Source of the DNA: a virus | Direction: 5' to 3' (one strand) | IMG/VR virus record: IMGVR_UViG_3300034106_004144 | Location: 32,764-96,763 of that record | Length of the DNA: 64,000 bases | In this document: positions 45,310 through 52,644 of the stretch, piece after piece | How the letters are laid out: each line of letters starts with the position of its first letter | Numbering within the stretch: position 1 is the first letter of the stretch | Program-made: the position numbers and the translations under genes | Notes under the pieces: generated by a model | The model's input: only the letters and a program-made list of their open reading frames with translations | What the model was told of the DNA's origin: nothing | The model's database searches: none

Positions 45310-45576
45310 ATGGCAGACACCGTTAGAATTCCAGCCTCAGAACAGCTTAGAAAAGTCGCTGTTGATGAAAGAGAGGGTAAATTATTCCCTATCAATGAAT
45401 ATAAACCAACTTCATCAGAGTATGGCGCAGGTCACCCAAATGCGTTATCAGATGGTGACGAAAAAGGAAAAGGCGAAACACAGACAATTGGTGGTAAAAC
45501 AGATATTTTAACCAGAAGTGCGTTAAAAGCTGTGAATCAATATAGTGACTCAGCACCATATACTTCACCAGAATAA
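45310..45576 (+). CDS. Unknown small protein, late operon
   Basis: 88 aa, not recognised. It is polar and probably largely unstructured: DTVRIPASEQLRKVAVDERE, then SSEYGAGHPNALSDGDEKGK, ILTRSALKAVNQYSDS. It lacks Cys and Trp. It follows the previous gene by 1 nt. Such small, soluble, disordered proteins in late operons are often minor capsid or internal proteins; this is inference only. Confidence 0.55.
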   Translation: MADTVRIPASEQLRKVAVDEREGKLFPINEYKPTSSEYGAGHPNALSDGDEKGKGETQTIGGKTDILTRSALKAVNQYSDSAPYTSPE

Positions 45577-45594
45577 CTTTACATTTCGAAATTT

Positions 45595-46122
45595 ATGCTT
45601 ATACTTGAACAATCTGAAAGAGATAAATTAACCTTATTAAAAAAAGCAATTGAAGATAAGGTTGAAATTTCTTTTTGGTATAAAGGTATTAAATTTAGAG
45701 ATCCAAAAGAAAAGAATTATACAAGACAAAATTGGAGATTTGCTCAACCAACCGACCTGGGTAAAAGTAAAGCAACCGACAAATGGATGCTTAGAGCCTA
45801 CCAAATCGGTGGAACTACAAACTCAAATCAGAAAGCATGGAAAACTTTTTTAGTTGATGAAATGAGTAGTATAACTTTAATGAATGGTGATAATAGCTCA
45901 TATAAACCTTTTCAGGCACCAGCGGGTTCTGGATTCAGTACAGCGGGTGATAAAAAGATGAAAAATGACAGACCAGAATTAAAATTAGATTTGAGTAAAA
46001 AACCAATTGATAACCAAAATAAGATAGAACAACCACCAGTTGAAAATCCAGAGAAAGAACAGTTAGCTGAAAGCAAAGGGTTTTTAAATTGGATTTTAAA
46101 TTTTAACTATGAATCAGAATGA
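45595..46122 (+). CDS. WYL-domain-like protein
   Basis: 175 aa. Residues 10-95 have the WYL-type order: LKKAIEDKVEISFWYKG, RFAQPTDLGKS, DKWMLRAYQIGG, then a W-K-T-F-L-V-D-E-M-S-S-I strand, which is close to the 'v-x-i-x-Y ... R-x-v-x-P ... W-y-l-x-A ... f-x-l-d-r-I' pattern of this Sm-like fold that senses nucleic acids or small ligands. No DNA-binding domain is attached. The rest is a Pro/Lys/Glu-rich linker and an aromatic C-terminal helix (GFLNWILNFNY). It lies in a late operon and overlaps the next gene by 14 nt. Confidence 0.55.
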   Translation: MLILEQSERDKLTLLKKAIEDKVEISFWYKGIKFRDPKEKNYTRQNWRFAQPTDLGKSKATDKWMLRAYQIGGTTNSNQKAWKTFLVDEMSSITLMNGDNSSYKPFQAPAGSGFSTAGDKKMKNDRPELKLDLSKKPIDNQNKIEQPPVENPEKEQLAESKGFLNWILNFNYESE

Positions 46123-46669
46123 TAAAATGAATTTTTTAGCACAATCAATACAAAGTGCTAGAAAAGTTATGGAAAAAGTTGAGGGTGTTTCAGTAACCGC
46201 AAAAAGTGATTATGGTAAAAAACCCATGACTGAAGAAGATATTGACAGGATGTTAGACTCAGATGGTAATGATTTGATTTCAGAAGCACAAATGCAAAAA
46301 AAATCAAATAATATGAGAAATTTATCAACATCAAAAATGCCAGCGGCGATTTTAAAGTCTTTTCAAGAAAACCCAATCATAGATCCAACAGCTCCAGTTG
46401 GTATGGAATCAATGATGCAAGAAATAACAAAAAAAGTTGCTCCAGTAAAAACGGAGACGATTAACGAAGGCCATGGTATTCTTTACGAATCACAAAAAAC
46501 GGCCCCAGTTATGGACACCAAATTAATTGAATATATTATCAAAAAGACGGTAGAAGAAACATTAGAACAAGTTAGTAAAAAAACCGCTATTGATGAAAAT
46601 ATCCAAATTAAAATTGGTGATAAAACCTTTGGGGGGAAGTTAACCGCCCTCAAGGAAGTTAAAAAATAA
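46109..46669 (+). CDS. Unknown helical protein, late operon
   Basis: 186 aa, not recognised. It is Lys/Glu/Met-rich, with an N-terminal helix (KMNFLAQSIQSARKVMEKVE), a stretch MTEEDIDRMLDSDGNDLISE, and a C-terminal pair of helices (KLIEYIIKKTVEETLEQVSK) followed by KIGDKTFGGKLTALKEVKK, a strand-turn-strand that looks conserved. It could be a head or prohead component, since such helix-rich proteins with a conserved C-terminal strand pair occur there, but no signature proves it. Confidence 0.55.
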   Translation: MNQNDKMNFLAQSIQSARKVMEKVEGVSVTAKSDYGKKPMTEEDIDRMLDSDGNDLISEAQMQKKSNNMRNLSTSKMPAAILKSFQENPIIDPTAPVGMESMMQEITKKVAPVKTETINEGHGILYESQKTAPVMDTKLIEYIIKKTVEETLEQVSKKTAIDENIQIKIGDKTFGGKLTALKEVKK

Positions 46670-46694
46670 AATAAACATTTTAAAAAGAAAAAAC

Positions 46695-46856
46695 ATGAAC
46701 AAAGAACAAGTATTAGGTTTAGTGCGTCACATTTTAACTTTTGTTGGTGGTATTTTAGTTGCAAAAGGACTTGCAACTGAAACACAATCAGTTGAGTTAG
46801 TTGGTGCTTTAGCAACCGCAATTGGTGGCATTTGGTCGATTTTGTCAAAGAAATAA
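46695..46856 (+). CDS. Small membrane protein, holin-like
   Basis: 53 aa. It starts at ATG 46695 and reads MNKEQVLGLVRHILTFVGG, a hydrophobic helix with GGILVAKGLAT, an acidic turn, and a second hydrophobic helix (ELVGALATAIGGIWSIL) ending in SKK. Two short transmembrane helices, a short hairpin, and a basic C terminus are the layout of the small holin-type proteins (for example the r1t/Pam3-gp28 kind). It would form or regulate the membrane lesion at lysis. It is in the late operon with no endolysin neighbour, so the lysis partner is probably elsewhere. Confidence 0.6.
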   Translation: MNKEQVLGLVRHILTFVGGILVAKGLATETQSVELVGALATAIGGIWSILSKK

Positions 46857-46882
46857 TAAGCTTAAAACAAAATTAATAGCAC

Positions 46883-47071
46883 ATGGGTAAAACAATTAAA
46901 TTCTGCAAAAACAAATGCTGCCCAGTTGTTGAAATACAAGAAAATGCCATTGTCTTAGGTGACAAAAATGGCCCAGAAGGTATTACAACATGGACAAAAA
47001 GTCAATTTAAAGACTTTGTTGAGGCGGCAAAAAATGGTAAATTTGATAAAGTTGTCGAAGAAACCAATTAA
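46883..47071 (+). CDS. Small Cys-containing protein, unknown
   Basis: 62 aa. The start MGKTIKFCKNKCCPVVEIQE has three closely spaced Cys (CxxxCC), which may bind a metal, followed by VLGDKNGPEGITTWTKSQFK and a final amphipathic helix (DFVEAAKNGKFDKVVEE). The WTKSQFKDFVEAAKNGKFD part resembles a small family seen in phages and bacteria, but I cannot name it. It closes the late operon, just before a strong terminator. Confidence 0.55.
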   Translation: MGKTIKFCKNKCCPVVEIQENAIVLGDKNGPEGITTWTKSQFKDFVEAAKNGKFDKVVEETN

Positions 47072-47092
47072 ATTATTAGAAAATAATTAATT

Positions 47093-47124
47093 AAAGGGGT
47101 TAAGTGATTAACCCCTTTTTTTTT
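47093..47124 (+). terminator. Intrinsic terminator of the small-gene late operon
   Basis: AAAGGGGTTAA (47093-47103) pairs with TTAACCCCTTT (47108-47118) around a 4-nt GTGA loop, then a run of Ts to 47124. It separates the late operon from the sugar block. Confidence 0.9.
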
Positions 47125-47149
47125 GCGTAATATTTCTTATTATTGTTAT

Positions 47150-47545
47150 ATGAATGAAATAGTTTGGGTAAACGGAACTTTTGACATCTTACATAACGGT
47201 CATTTTAGATTAATTAACTACGCATCGTCATTAGGTAAACTAATAATCGGAATTGATAGTGATGCCAGAGTGAAAAAAATAAAAGGTGATAATAGGCCAT
47301 ACCATAACCAATTTGAAAGGCACTATAATTTAATATCGATAAAGGGGGTTTATAACGTATTAATCTTTGATAGTGATGAAGAGTTAAAAGAATTAATAAA
47401 AATGAACTCACCAGACTACTTTGTTATTGGTTCTGATTATAAAGATAAAAAAATAATTGGCGCTGAATACGCGAAAGAAATGATCTTCTTTAACAGAATA
47501 AATTTCTCAACAACAGAAATCTTAAAATTATGGGACATAAAATAA
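47150..47545 (+). CDS. Cytidylyltransferase-family nucleotidyltransferase
   Basis: 131 aa from ATG 47150 (a longer frame from 47123 starts in the T-tract and is not credible). [12 protein letters not shown] (residues 7-18) is the HxGH nucleotide-binding motif of the TagD/HldE-type superfamily, and [15 protein letters not shown] with the ending NFSTTEIL (compare 'yStT-x-I' at the end of the ADP-heptose synthase domain) fits the HldE/RfaE C-terminal domain. It would join CMP or AMP to a sugar phosphate or alcohol phosphate. It is first in the sugar block and overlaps the cupin gene by 16 nt. Confidence 0.8.
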   Translation: MNEIVWVNGTFDILHNGHFRLINYASSLGKLIIGIDSDARVKKIKGDNRPYHNQFERHYNLISIKGVYNVLIFDSDEELKELIKMNSPDYFVIGSDYKDKKIIGAEYAKEMIFFNRINFSTTEILKLWDIK

Positions 47546-47931
47546 AACCAAAAGTCATCAATGCAAAAGAATGCGAAAGTTGTAATATACCAAAAGGCTG
47601 GGGGCACGAAATTATTTTTGAAAATAATGAACTATATTGTGGTAAATTACTTTGTTTTAAAGCTGGGGCTAAGTTTTCTATGCATTACCACATGATAAAA
47701 GATGAAGCGTGGTATGTTAAAGAAGGTAAATTCATTTACAGGTGGATTGACACGGATAATGCCGATATTCATGAAATTGAATTACGAGAGGGCGACAGTG
47801 TTAGGCAATTACCAGGTCAACCGCACCAATTAGAAGCGGTTACCGATGGTATCGTTTTTGAGGTTTCAACACAACATTTTGATTATGATTCCTATCGCGT
47901 ATTAAAAGGTGATTCAAATAAACCCCAATAA
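47530..47931 (+). CDS. Cupin-domain protein, sugar-associated
   Basis: 133 aa. Metal-binding cupin motifs are visible: [17 protein letters not shown] (two His, Glu) and [19 protein letters not shown] (GxxxxxPxxxHQ). The front, KGWGHEIIF, is like the C-terminal cupin of mannose-6-phosphate isomerase/GDP-mannose pyrophosphorylase and related sugar isomerases. A role in converting or sensing a sugar nucleotide precursor is plausible. It is a single cupin with no second domain. It is coupled to the nucleotidyltransferase by overlap. Confidence 0.8.
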   Translation: MGHKIKPKVINAKECESCNIPKGWGHEIIFENNELYCGKLLCFKAGAKFSMHYHMIKDEAWYVKEGKFIYRWIDTDNADIHEIELREGDSVRQLPGQPHQLEAVTDGIVFEVSTQHFDYDSYRVLKGDSNKPQ

Positions 47932-47945
47932 AATTAATAAAATAC

Positions 47946-47976
47946 TTGTTTTTTAGCGTATTTTTTTTTATTATTG
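47946..47976 (+). promoter_or_regulatory. Bacteroidota-type promoter of the sugar block
   Basis: TTG (47946-47948), exactly 20 nt, TATTATTG (47969-47976; one mismatch to TAnnTTTG), 22 nt before the ATG at 47999. A TATAAATA on the plus strand at 47990-47997 is too close to the start to be the promoter. This suggests early or middle expression of the glycosyltransferase operon. Confidence 0.6.
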
Positions 47977-47998
47977 GGTAAAACCCAGTTATAAATAT

Positions 47999-49225
47999 AT
48001 GGCAAAAATTAAAATTTTAGTAGCCCCAGGTGATAAAGCGGGTTCTGGTAAATTTAGATGCGTTGATCCGCATGTAAACCTACAAAATAATTTTTCTGAC
48101 GAATTTTTTATCGATATTGATTATGCGATAGATTTTAATAATGTGGAGTATTTAAAAAAGTATGATGTTATTTTTATACACAGAATACCGCAGCATAAAC
48201 ACAAAGAAGCTGTAAACATAATTAAAAATTTAAAGAAAATTGGATTAAAGGTAATCATTGATACAGATGACCACTGGAATTTAGATCCATCACATGGTTT
48301 ATATCATTCAGCTAAAAGGGAAAATATCTCAGGTATTTTAGTTGAGTGTATTAAAATGGCCGACATGGTTACAGTACCAACTACAATTTTAGCTGATGAA
48401 GTTAAAAAATACAATAAAAATGTTTTTGTTTTACCAAACGCAATTGACCCAAATGAAGAACAATTTAAACCTAAAAAAACAGAATCTAATTTAATTAGAT
48501 TTGGTTGGTTAGGTGGTTCTTCCCACATAAAAGATATTGAGTTATTAAAAGGTTTAGGTAATACGCAAAAATCTTTTGATAAAAAAACACAATTTGTTTT
48601 ATGTGGATTTGATACCCGAGGTACTGTTCAAATGTTGGATCCAAACACAGGTGAGATAAAACAAAGACCAATGCAACCACAAGAAACAACCTGGTTTATG
48701 TATGAGTTGTTTTTAACCGACAGTTATAAAAACTTAGAGGGTGATGCTGATTATTTAAAATACTTAGTTTCGTTTGAAGATGATCCAAATTACAGTGTGT
48801 TAAATAAACCTTATCGTAGAATTTGGACAAAACCCATTAGTCAATATGCGACTGGGTATAATCATTTTGACATTGCGTTGGCCCCACTTAACGACTCTCA
48901 ATTTAATAAGTATAAATCTCAACTTAAAGTGATCGAAGCTGGATTTCATAAAAAAGCTTTGATTGCTCAAAACTACGGGCCATATACGATTGATTTGATT
49001 GGCGCTATTGATAAAGGTGGTGCCTGGAACCCAAAAGGTAATTGCTTACTTGTTGAAACTTCTAAAAACCATAAACAATGGACTAAAAATGCTAAAAAAT
49101 TAATTGACAATCCAGATTTAATCACCGAACTTGGTGAAAAATTATATGAAACGGTTAAAGATAAATACGATTTAAATAACGTTACAAAATTAAGATCAGA
49201 ACTATACAAAAATTTAATAAAATGA
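47999..49225 (+). CDS. GT-B glycosyltransferase (GT4-like)
   Basis: 408 aa. The N-terminal domain (IKILVAPGDKAGSGKFRCVD, VIFIHRIPQHKHKE, VIIDTDDHWNLDPSH) and the C-terminal nucleotide-sugar-binding half (RFGWLGGSSHIKDIELL, FVLCGFDTRG, DIALAPLNDSQFNKYKSQLK with VIEAGFHKKALIAQNYGPY) follow the GT-B plan; the ALAPL, K-x-x-E-A-G pattern is the usual donor-binding site. It probably transfers a hexose onto a lipid, protein or glycan. Its end overlaps the HD-like gene by 4 nt. Confidence 0.85.
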   Translation: MAKIKILVAPGDKAGSGKFRCVDPHVNLQNNFSDEFFIDIDYAIDFNNVEYLKKYDVIFIHRIPQHKHKEAVNIIKNLKKIGLKVIIDTDDHWNLDPSHGLYHSAKRENISGILVECIKMADMVTVPTTILADEVKKYNKNVFVLPNAIDPNEEQFKPKKTESNLIRFGWLGGSSHIKDIELLKGLGNTQKSFDKKTQFVLCGFDTRGTVQMLDPNTGEIKQRPMQPQETTWFMYELFLTDSYKNLEGDADYLKYLVSFEDDPNYSVLNKPYRRIWTKPISQYATGYNHFDIALAPLNDSQFNKYKSQLKVIEAGFHKKALIAQNYGPYTIDLIGAIDKGGAWNPKGNCLLVETSKNHKQWTKNAKKLIDNPDLITELGEKLYETVKDKYDLNNVTKLRSELYKNLIK

Positions 49226-49794
49226 TACCAGCAGAAACAATTGAAAAAAACAAAAAAAGTTATTATAGCGCAGCTAAAGGCTATAAAGTTTGTGAATTAG
49301 AATTAGTTGACAAATTAGCTGATATGGGTTTATTCGAAACACCCGCATCGACCATGTTAAGCCTACACAACGCATTTCCAGGTGGTTTAGTTGATCACTT
49401 GTTAAGAGTTACATCATATGCTGTTAAACTAAACGATATGTTACCAGAATCACTTAAACAACCTAAGGAAAGTGTTGTTAGGGTGAGCCTATTACACTCC
49501 ATTGGTAAAATTGGGTTATATTCATTATGTAAGAGTGAATGGCATATTAAAAACCAAGGTAAAATGTATGAATTTAACGAAGATCTAACATCAATGACAA
49601 TTGGTGAAAGAAGCATTTATTACATTATGTCCAATGGATTTGGTGGTATTTTAAGTGATATTGAATACCAAGCGATATTAAATCACGATAAGGGGTCATC
49701 GGATAAAATGTCTGAATGGCACACATCATCTTTAGGTGAAACTTTAAAGATGGCAATAAAATTAGCTATAATGGAAGAAAAGACAAAGAAATAA
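49222..49794 (+). CDS. HD-domain-like protein with altered HD motif
   Basis: 190 aa. FPGGLVDHLLRVTSYAVKLN (H59) and LLHSIGKIG (His of the would-be HD pair followed by Ser, then G-K) and a later LNHDKGS have the order of HD phosphohydrolases; homologues that I recall in T4-like phages read LLHDIGK. The substitution of the metal-binding Asp by Ser predicts loss or change of hydrolase activity. Family HD enzymes cleave phosphoester bonds of nucleotides. It sits between glycosyltransferase and dUTPase genes; start and end overlap or abut neighbours. Confidence 0.6.
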   Translation: MIPAETIEKNKKSYYSAAKGYKVCELELVDKLADMGLFETPASTMLSLHNAFPGGLVDHLLRVTSYAVKLNDMLPESLKQPKESVVRVSLLHSIGKIGLYSLCKSEWHIKNQGKMYEFNEDLTSMTIGERSIYYIMSNGFGGILSDIEYQAILNHDKGSSDKMSEWHTSSLGETLKMAIKLAIMEEKTKK

Positions 49795-49795
49795 T

Positions 49796-50401
49796 ATGAG
49801 CGGAAATAATAAAGAAAAGACCGAATTAGAAAGATTGATGAATTTAAACGTAAATGATTTTCTAACCGATGAGGAAAAAAGTCAAATGAGCGACATTTTC
49901 AATCAAGTTGGTATGGAAGATTGGATTTACGAGCCTGGCGATAGTTCGATGAAGTTAAAGATTAAAATCATTAATAATTCAACAAATCCAGACCCAACTT
50001 ATCAAAAAATTGGCGATAGTGGGTTTGATTTTATGGCTAATTTACCTGAAGGTGAAATGATAGTGGTGGGGCCACTTAAACGAGCCCTTATACCAACTGG
50101 GTTACACTTTCAAATACCTATTGGGTTTGAATTACAGGTCAGACCAAGGAGCGGCTTGGCGCTTAAAAATGGCATTACTGTTTTAAACACACCTGGAACT
50201 GTTGATTCTGGTTATAGAGGTGAAATAAAAATTATTTTATACAACACCGATGAAGCCCCATTTGTGGTTAGAAATGGTGACAGAATTGCGCAAGGTGTAA
50301 TAGCACCAGTGCAATTCACAAAAACAACGAAATTTATACGAGTGAATAATTTAGACGAGTCTGACAGGGGAACTGGAGGATTTGGTTCAACTGGAGTTTA
50401 A
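49796..50401 (+). CDS. dut: dUTPase
   Basis: 201 aa. All five dUTPase motifs are present: DSGFDFMA (74-81), RPRSGLAL (116-123), GTVDSGYRGEI (134-144, catalytic Asp137), RNGDRIAQ (159-166) and RGTGGFGSTG (191-200). A 60-residue N-terminal extension (DFLTDEEKSQMSDIF) is extra compared with the trimeric enzyme of about 150 aa. It hydrolyses dUTP to dUMP and PPi, keeping uracil out of phage DNA and supplying dTMP. Unusual placement inside a glycan-synthesis operon. Confidence 0.95.
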   Translation: MSGNNKEKTELERLMNLNVNDFLTDEEKSQMSDIFNQVGMEDWIYEPGDSSMKLKIKIINNSTNPDPTYQKIGDSGFDFMANLPEGEMIVVGPLKRALIPTGLHFQIPIGFELQVRPRSGLALKNGITVLNTPGTVDSGYRGEIKIILYNTDEAPFVVRNGDRIAQGVIAPVQFTKTTKFIRVNNLDESDRGTGGFGSTGV

Positions 50402-50683
50402 ATGAGAGAATATTTTAAAGCACAGTTAGCTTATTACCCACAAATAACGGAAGAAATTTTAGATAAAATTGAATTTAAAACCGTTTGGTCTGGAAAAAGA
50501 ATACAACCTGGTGATAAAGTTGTATATGCGTATGTTTATTTATTAAATACTGATGACCTTAAAGCAATCTCTTTTTTAGAAAGAGAATTACATGAAATAA
50601 GTGCTAAATTCAAATTGATCAGAGTAGAAGAAGACATTATGCCAATTTTGGCGTTTAAAGAAGATACAAAAAAAAGAGATTAA
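50402..50683 (+). CDS. Small unknown protein next to dUTPase
   Basis: 93 aa, not recognised. It is mixed alpha/beta: FKAQLAYYPQITEEILDKIE, IQPGDKVVYAYVYLLNTDDL, ELHEISAKFKLIRVEEDIMP. The KVVYAYVYLLNTDDLKAI part has the look of a ferredoxin-like or ACT-type strand pair. It begins immediately after the dUTPase stop, so the two are co-translated. No catalytic motif. Confidence 0.55.
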   Translation: MREYFKAQLAYYPQITEEILDKIEFKTVWSGKRIQPGDKVVYAYVYLLNTDDLKAISFLERELHEISAKFKLIRVEEDIMPILAFKEDTKKRD

Positions 50684-50684
50684 A

Positions 50685-51356
50685 ATGGATACTTTTTCAA
50701 TAACAATTGCTTTCTCAACGAGAAAAATAAATCAAGAGTATGTTGAACATGTTAAAAAATCATGTGCATGCCCAGATTTAGAGTTGTTGGTTTATGAAAA
50801 CAATGGTGATAAAAGTTTAACTGAAATTTATAATGAAGTTTTAAAAACAGCAAAAAATGATATCATTGTTTTCTGTCATGATGATTTAATTTTTGATACA
50901 CCTTATTGGGGTAGAAAATTAGTTAAACATTTCAAAAGAAACCCAGATTACGGTATAATTGGAATTGCTGGTACCAACAATTTAATAAATGGTAGGTGGT
51001 GGTCGTTAAGGGAATCAATGCACGGCATTGTCAATCATACGGATGGTAATAGAAAATGGACAAGTATGTTCTCTCAACCACAAGGCAATAAAATAAAACA
51101 AATGGTTATACTTGATGGTTTGTTTTTTGCTGTTGATAAGACAAAAATTAAACATGGTTTTGATGAGGATTTTAATGGGTTTCATTTTTACGACTTATCA
51201 TTTTGCATACCAAATCATTTAGATGGTGTTAAGATTGGTGTTATAACGGATATAATGATCACACACTTATCTGTTGGTATGACAAACCAAAAATGGGAAG
51301 ATAATAAAAATTTATTGGAAAAAAAATATGCGGATAAGTTTCCGATGAGAATATGA
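50685..51356 (+). CDS. GT-A glycosyltransferase, StrF/GT2-like
   Basis: 223 aa. It begins with the GT2-like strand FSITIAFSTRKIN, has VYENNGDKSLTEIYNEVLK, the donor-site motif VFCHDDLIFD (DD), IGIAGTNNLINGRWWS, and DGLFFAVDKTKI with GFDEDFNGFHFYDLSFCI, the usual order of the StrF-like glycosyltransferase family. It would transfer a sugar from a nucleotide donor. Its stop overlaps the start of the next gene by 4 nt. Confidence 0.85.
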   Translation: MDTFSITIAFSTRKINQEYVEHVKKSCACPDLELLVYENNGDKSLTEIYNEVLKTAKNDIIVFCHDDLIFDTPYWGRKLVKHFKRNPDYGIIGIAGTNNLINGRWWSLRESMHGIVNHTDGNRKWTSMFSQPQGNKIKQMVILDGLFFAVDKTKIKHGFDEDFNGFHFYDLSFCIPNHLDGVKIGVITDIMITHLSVGMTNQKWEDNKNLLEKKYADKFPMRI

Positions 51357-52015
51357 AAAATATTAGTGGTTTAAAAAATATCCATGTGGGTGAAGATATC
51401 TACATTTTAGCATCTGGTAAATCTGTTGATTTTTTTGATGAAGATTTTTTTGATGGTAAAATACTTATCGGTGTTAACCAAGCGTATAAATTTACTTGGT
51501 GTGATTACCTGGTTAGAAAAGAAGTTAAATTTATTAAACAGAGTATAGAAACAGATTCCGTTGTTATTGTTTCTGAGTACGATAGTGGTAATTTAAATTC
51601 TGGTGAACAAAAGTTAAATACAAACAAAATTGATCACCCTAATTTATATTATTTTGAACACTTGGATAATCAACATGCAAGGCTTGACACATCTGTTTTT
51701 GGTACAGATAAAATTGTCGTTAGTTTCTCAACTATTACATCAGCCATACACATTGCAGCCTACATGGGCGCTAAAAACATTATTTTAATTGGTCATGATT
51801 GTGGTACGATTGATGGCGAAATGACGTTTAAAGGGTATTATGATTCCATTAAAGATACACCATGGGTGAGCTGGGATCAGTATAAATCTTGGTTAAAAAT
51901 AATTGAAGGGCAAACGATAGAAGTTAAAAAACAAGTAAAAAAACACTATGGTGCTAATGTTGTATCAATGCTACCGTTTGTTTCACTGAACCTAGAAAAT
52001 CATTTATATTTGTGA
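51353..52015 (+). CDS. DUF115/MptE-like protein, possible sugar or lipid-linked transferase
   Basis: 220 aa. The front DIYILASGKSVDFFDEDFFD, then ILIGVNQAYKFTWCDYLVRK and, in the middle, SFSTITSAIHIAAYMGAKNI with ILIGHDCGTIDG, is the pattern of the DUF115 group: a Rossmann-like core with G-K-S, G-V-N-Q-A and G-x-D motifs. Members in bacteria are often found in surface-polysaccharide and sialic-acid-related loci, sometimes near glycosyltransferases such as that for motility-associated (Maf) glycans. It overlaps the NeuA-like gene by 4 nt. Confidence 0.7.
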   Translation: MKNISGLKNIHVGEDIYILASGKSVDFFDEDFFDGKILIGVNQAYKFTWCDYLVRKEVKFIKQSIETDSVVIVSEYDSGNLNSGEQKLNTNKIDHPNLYYFEHLDNQHARLDTSVFGTDKIVVSFSTITSAIHIAAYMGAKNIILIGHDCGTIDGEMTFKGYYDSIKDTPWVSWDQYKSWLKIIEGQTIEVKKQVKKHYGANVVSMLPFVSLNLENHLYL

Positions 52016-52644
52016 TAAAATACATTATACCAGCAAGACGAAACTCAAAAGGGTTCCCATTTAAAAATAGAAAATTAATAAATTATACGTTAGATAATTT
52101 ACCAAAAAACGTATATGACGATGTTATTTTAACTACCGATGATGAAAAGTTATTGGAAATTGGTTTAGAATATGGTATAAAATGTATTAATAGAAATCCA
52201 AGTTTAGCTTTAGATAAAACTTCAACTAAAGAAGTTATGGATGACCTAAAGTTTCAGGGTATTATTACTAACACAGACATTGTTGTTATGTTATATTTAA
52301 CATATCCGCAAAGAAATTGGTTAGATATAACTAACGCTTTACAGTTTTTTGATAATAAAAATGCAAAAAGCCTTTTGTGTAAAAAAGAAATAACAACAAC
52401 CCACCCATATTTATATTTACTTGAAGTTGGTGATTTTAAGGGTAAACAATTAATCCCCCACAATCTATACAGAAGGCAAGATTATCCAAAAGTTTTTGAA
52501 ATATCTCACTTTATATCGATTTTTAAAGTCAGTGAACTCAAAAATTTAAATAATAATCTTTATAATAACGACACCGTTTTTTATCCAATTGATGATATAA
52601 TTGATGTTGACACTGATAAAGATTTAGAAAGGTTTTTAGAATAA
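52012..52644 (+). CDS. neuA: CMP-nonulosonate (sialic acid) cytidylyltransferase, NeuA-like
   Basis: 210 aa, begins with GTG overlapping the preceding stop. IIPARRNSKGFPFKNRKL (residues 5-22) is the CMP-Neu5Ac synthetase signature (family IPAR-x-x-SKG-x-x-x-KN), followed by VILTTDDEKLLEI, ALDKTSTKEVMDDL, VVMLYLTYPQRNWLDI and YRRQDYPKVFEISHFISIF. The reaction is CTP plus sialic acid to CMP-sialic acid plus PPi. The size matches family members lacking an extra C-terminal domain. With NeuB (58548) and a GT29 transferase (52644) it completes an activation and transfer route. Confidence 0.85.
   Translation: MIKYIIPARRNSKGFPFKNRKLINYTLDNLPKNVYDDVILTTDDEKLLEIGLEYGIKCINRNPSLALDKTSTKEVMDDLKFQGIITNTDIVVMLYLTYPQRNWLDITNALQFFDNKNAKSLLCKKEITTTHPYLYLLEVGDFKGKQLIPHNLYRRQDYPKVFEISHFISIFKVSELKNLNNNLYNNDTVFYPIDDIIDVDTDKDLERFLE

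Noticed and set aside
47990-47997. T4-style late box TATAAATA before the glycosyltransferase at 47999
   Set aside because: It ends 1 nt before the ATG, so a transcript would be leaderless, and the TTG-N20-TATTATTG promoter just upstream is a better explanation.
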